DNA of 5,996 nucleotides from Bacteroidota bacterium (lineage in GTDB: Bacteria > Bacteroidota > Bacteroidia > Bacteroidales > B18-G4). How positions within the stretch are numbered: position 1 is the stretch's first letter; every line of letters starts with the position of its first letter. The DNA is taken from positions 1 to 5,996 of the forward strand of contig QMPN01000189.1 in assembly GCA_003648575.1 (NCBI GenBank), written 5' to 3'. Below the pieces are notes generated by a model. It saw only the letters and a program-made list of their open reading frames with translations, searched no databases and was not told where the DNA came from. Positions 4,621 through 5,996 of this stretch are shown here, in pieces. The position numbers and the translations under genes are program-made.

Positions 4621-4875
4621 ATGATTAAATTATTTACCTGGATGGATTCACTTCCATTGGCTTTATGGATACTAGTATTATGTACTTTGGTTATCTGGTT
4701 GTTGTGGCTGACTATTGTCTTGATTGATATGCGCATTAAACATTACGCAACAGAAATTGATAAGAAATATACTGATGTCATTAGCCAGATTATGGATTTG
4801 GAAGATGATCTAACAAGAATGTCAAGCAGATTTTCAATTTTAGAAAAACAAATTAACGAAACACATTATGACTAA
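4621..4875 (+). CDS. Membrane-anchored coiled-coil protein, 84 aa
   Basis: Residues 11-35 form one strong membrane span rich in Leu and Trp (W-I-L-V-L-C-T-L-V-I-W-L-L-W-L). Residues 36-84 are charged and helical with heptad-like spacing (I-S-Q-I-M-D-L-E-D-D-L, then F-S-I-L-E-K-Q-I), so a short coiled coil follows the span. Two basic residues after the span (R38, K40) place the C-terminus in the cytoplasm by the positive-inside rule. AGGA at 4610-4613 gives a 7-nt spacing. Its stop overlaps the next gene by 8 nt; that product is also a coiled coil, so the two could form a membrane-tethered complex, which is inference. One-span phage proteins of this shape include holins and exclusion proteins, but no lysis gene is near. 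Confidence 0.77.
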   Translation: MIKLFTWMDSLPLALWILVLCTLVIWLLWLTIVLIDMRIKHYATEIDKKYTDVISQIMDLEDDLTRMSSRFSILEKQINETHYD

Positions 4876-5287
4876 ACGTGACTATTTAAACAATCTGTTG
4901 CAGTTGATGACAGAAGAGCAATTGAAATTATTTGAACGAATGTATCCTAATGATCCAACAGATCGACAAGTAGCTCATGCTATTGTCCAATGTGAAAACT
5001 CATTAAAGGGTTTAAACGAAAAGGTTCAGCGATTGACTAATGTTGACAAAGAATTCAAAACATTCAAAGAACAATGCAAAATTGATGCTCAAGTGTGTTC
5101 TAACAAAATTGATGTATTAGAGCACGAATTGAATAAAATTAATGTGTTGGCTGAACAATTAAGCAATCCAATTGCAACAGATAATGCTGAAATTCAAGAT
5201 CGGTTAGCAAAATTGGATGCATTGGAAGCTGGTGGTGTTGATAATTGGACATGGTATGGTGAATCAATGGAGCAGGCAGGATTATGA
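4868..5287 (+). CDS. Coiled-coil phage protein with RMYP and GVDNW motifs, 139 aa
   Basis: Two end motifs stand out. Residues 15-45 (T-E-E-Q, L-F-E-R-M-Y-P-N, then A-H-A-I-V-Q-C-E-N-S-L) resemble the N-terminus of small uncharacterised proteins of enterobacterial phages. The end (L-D-A-L-E-A-G-G-V-D-N-W, then W-Y) matches a G-V-D-N-W tail that I recall on other small phage and prophage proteins. The middle (about 45-115) is a Lys/Glu/Gln-rich coiled coil with regular leucines and three cysteines. No function is established that I know of. The ATG has no clear ribosome binding site and sits in an 8-nt overlap, so it depends on translation of the membrane coiled-coil gene in front; a physical partnership with that product is plausible. 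Its TGA overlaps the next ATG by 4 nt. Confidence 0.8.
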   Translation: MTKRDYLNNLLQLMTEEQLKLFERMYPNDPTDRQVAHAIVQCENSLKGLNEKVQRLTNVDKEFKTFKEQCKIDAQVCSNKIDVLEHELNKINVLAEQLSNPIATDNAEIQDRLAKLDALEAGGVDNWTWYGESMEQAGL

Positions 5288-5610
5288 TACCTTATGCATT
5301 TGAAAAAATAGATAGTGAGTGGAAACGAATGATTAAGTTGCGTAGCAATTGTATCGCCTTGGGTGTTAGTATTCCACCTGAAGTTACTGAATTTTTGAAA
5401 GACAAGTGTAAAGAAATATCTCCATGTCCACCTAACAGACCAGATAAATGTGGACATAGATTAGATGTTACAGGTATTGAAAGCATTAAAGTAAAATTGA
5501 ATAGTGATTGGCGAACTGATGCTATTTTGATTGATATCGATGAATTACCTAAGAAATGTAAGTACATATTGTTAATGGATGAATATTGGAATGCTAGGAA
5601 ATTTGTGTAA
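5284..5610 (+). CDS. Hypothetical protein, 108 aa, Cys-containing
   Basis: I do not recognise this protein. A helical N-terminal region (E-W-K-R-M-I-K-L-R-S-N-C-I-A-L-G) leads through V-S-I-P-P-E-V to a helix and then a Cys/Pro/Lys section with C42, C48, C56 and H58 (K-C-K-E-I-S-P-C-P-P, D-K-C-G-H). These could bind a metal together, although the spacing fits no standard finger. The C-terminal half is strand-rich (I-K-V-K-L-N, A-I-L-I-D-I-D-E-L, Y-I-L-L-M-D). The start overlaps the previous stop as ATGA, with GGAG at 5269-5272 and AGGA at 5278-5281. Its TAA directly abuts the next ATG. Confidence 0.76.
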   Translation: MIPYAFEKIDSEWKRMIKLRSNCIALGVSIPPEVTEFLKDKCKEISPCPPNRPDKCGHRLDVTGIESIKVKLNSDWRTDAILIDIDELPKKCKYILLMDEYWNARKFV

Positions 5611-5865
5611 ATGGATTGTTCAGAATTGGTATTGGAAATTATCAAACAATTAAATGTTGCCACTGTAGAATTGACGAATGGGGATGGATATATGTTCTTT
5701 TTGGGTTCAGGATTAATTGCCAGATGTATTATACTGGGTGATAAAGTTTTAATTAACTTAGAGCAATCAGAGTGGGTTATTGATACTGAAAAGGATATTG
5801 TGCAAGTTGTTGAAGATTTAAATACCTATGCGCGAAATAGATTAATAACATTAAGTCATGATTAA
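5611..5865 (+). CDS. Small hypothetical protein, 84 aa
   Basis: I do not recognise this protein. It begins right after the previous TAA, with TAGGAA at 5595-5600 as ribosome binding site. The product runs helix (L-V-L-E-I-I-K-Q-L), strands (A-T-V-E-L-T-N-G-D-G-Y-M-F-F-L-G-S-G, R-C-I-I-L-G-D-K-V-L-I-N-L), and a C-terminal helix (I-V-Q-V-V-E-D-L-N-T-Y-A-R-N-R-L). It is compact, soluble and slightly acidic. Its last 8 nt overlap the start of the final gene. Confidence 0.74.
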   Translation: MDCSELVLEIIKQLNVATVELTNGDGYMFFLGSGLIARCIILGDKVLINLEQSEWVIDTEKDIVQVVEDLNTYARNRLITLSHD

Positions 5866-5996
5866 ATTTAAGGGAACGATTAATACACTTATATTTGGTG
5901 GTGTACAATTAACAATTATTCAAGATAAATGTGGGGTTATTGCTGAACATGGCTTAAATGAAGTTAATGTAAGTGCTGTGTATATGCATAAAGATA
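5858..5996 (+). CDS. N-terminal part of a hypothetical protein, cut by the window edge
   Basis: ATG at 5858 opens a frame that is still open at the last base, giving 46 residues and one leftover base. It forms an 8-nt overlap (ATGATTAA) with the previous stop, as at 1727, 3137 and 4868, which supports the start even though no clear ribosome binding site is present. The visible part is strand-rich (K-F-K-G-T-I-N-T-L-I-F-G-G-V-Q-L-T-I-I) with one cysteine. No family can be named from so little. Confidence 0.68.
   Translation, partial: MIKFKGTINTLIFGGVQLTIIQDKCGVIAEHGLNEVNVSAVYMHKD

Noticed and set aside
5292..5663. Minus-strand 123-codon open frame
   Set aside because: It lies antisense to the genes at 5284 and 5611, which have coherent starts, overlaps and codon use; the reverse frame has no supporting signals.

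Overview
The window looks like a stretch of accessory genome from an AT-rich tailed bacteriophage (or, less likely, a phage-derived element). Every credible gene is on the + strand, genes are short (13 to 168 codons), and they are packed end to start with 4-nt (ATGA) or 8-nt stop/start overlaps. None is a recognisable structural, replication or lysis gene. Shine-Dalgarno sequences, sigma70-like promoters, a lipobox protein that resembles a gammaproteobacterial lipoprotein family and a YfbU-like protein all point to a proteobacterial, probably gammaproteobacterial, host. The host is an inference; no marker gene fixes it.

Layout. (1) Positions 1-876: the tail of a Cys-rich phage protein with a C-x2-C...C-x-GTPY motif, a YfbU-family protein, and a 61-residue unknown. 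(2) Positions 877-1051: a gap with no intact gene. It holds a likely broken small membrane-protein gene that starts at an ATGA overlap (873), a perfect TATAAT, and a strong promoter TTGACA-16-TATAGT reading into the next block. (3) Positions 1052-3837: eight tightly linked small genes, including two membrane or signal-anchored proteins (one is a short gene at 1606-1734), one zinc-binding-motif protein and several unknowns. (4) Positions 3838-4548: a short gap with a weak promoter candidate, a strong ribosome binding site, a signal-anchor protein and a lipoprotein of Sbal_3080-like type. (5) Positions 4549-5996: a promoter, a 13-codon hydrophobic micro-ORF, a membrane/coiled-coil protein, a coiled-coil protein with motifs seen in other small phage proteins, then three small unknowns, the last running off the right edge.

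How the genes work together: the packing implies co-transcribed, translationally coupled units, each gap supplying a fresh promoter. Two or three of these share the core GGGTATANTA. Several products face the envelope (genes at 1270, 1606, 3886, 4111, 4621). The cargo would fit host-takeover or superinfection functions, but nothing in the sequence proves a role. No tRNA, CRISPR array, insertion sequence, attachment site or convincing intrinsic terminator was seen.
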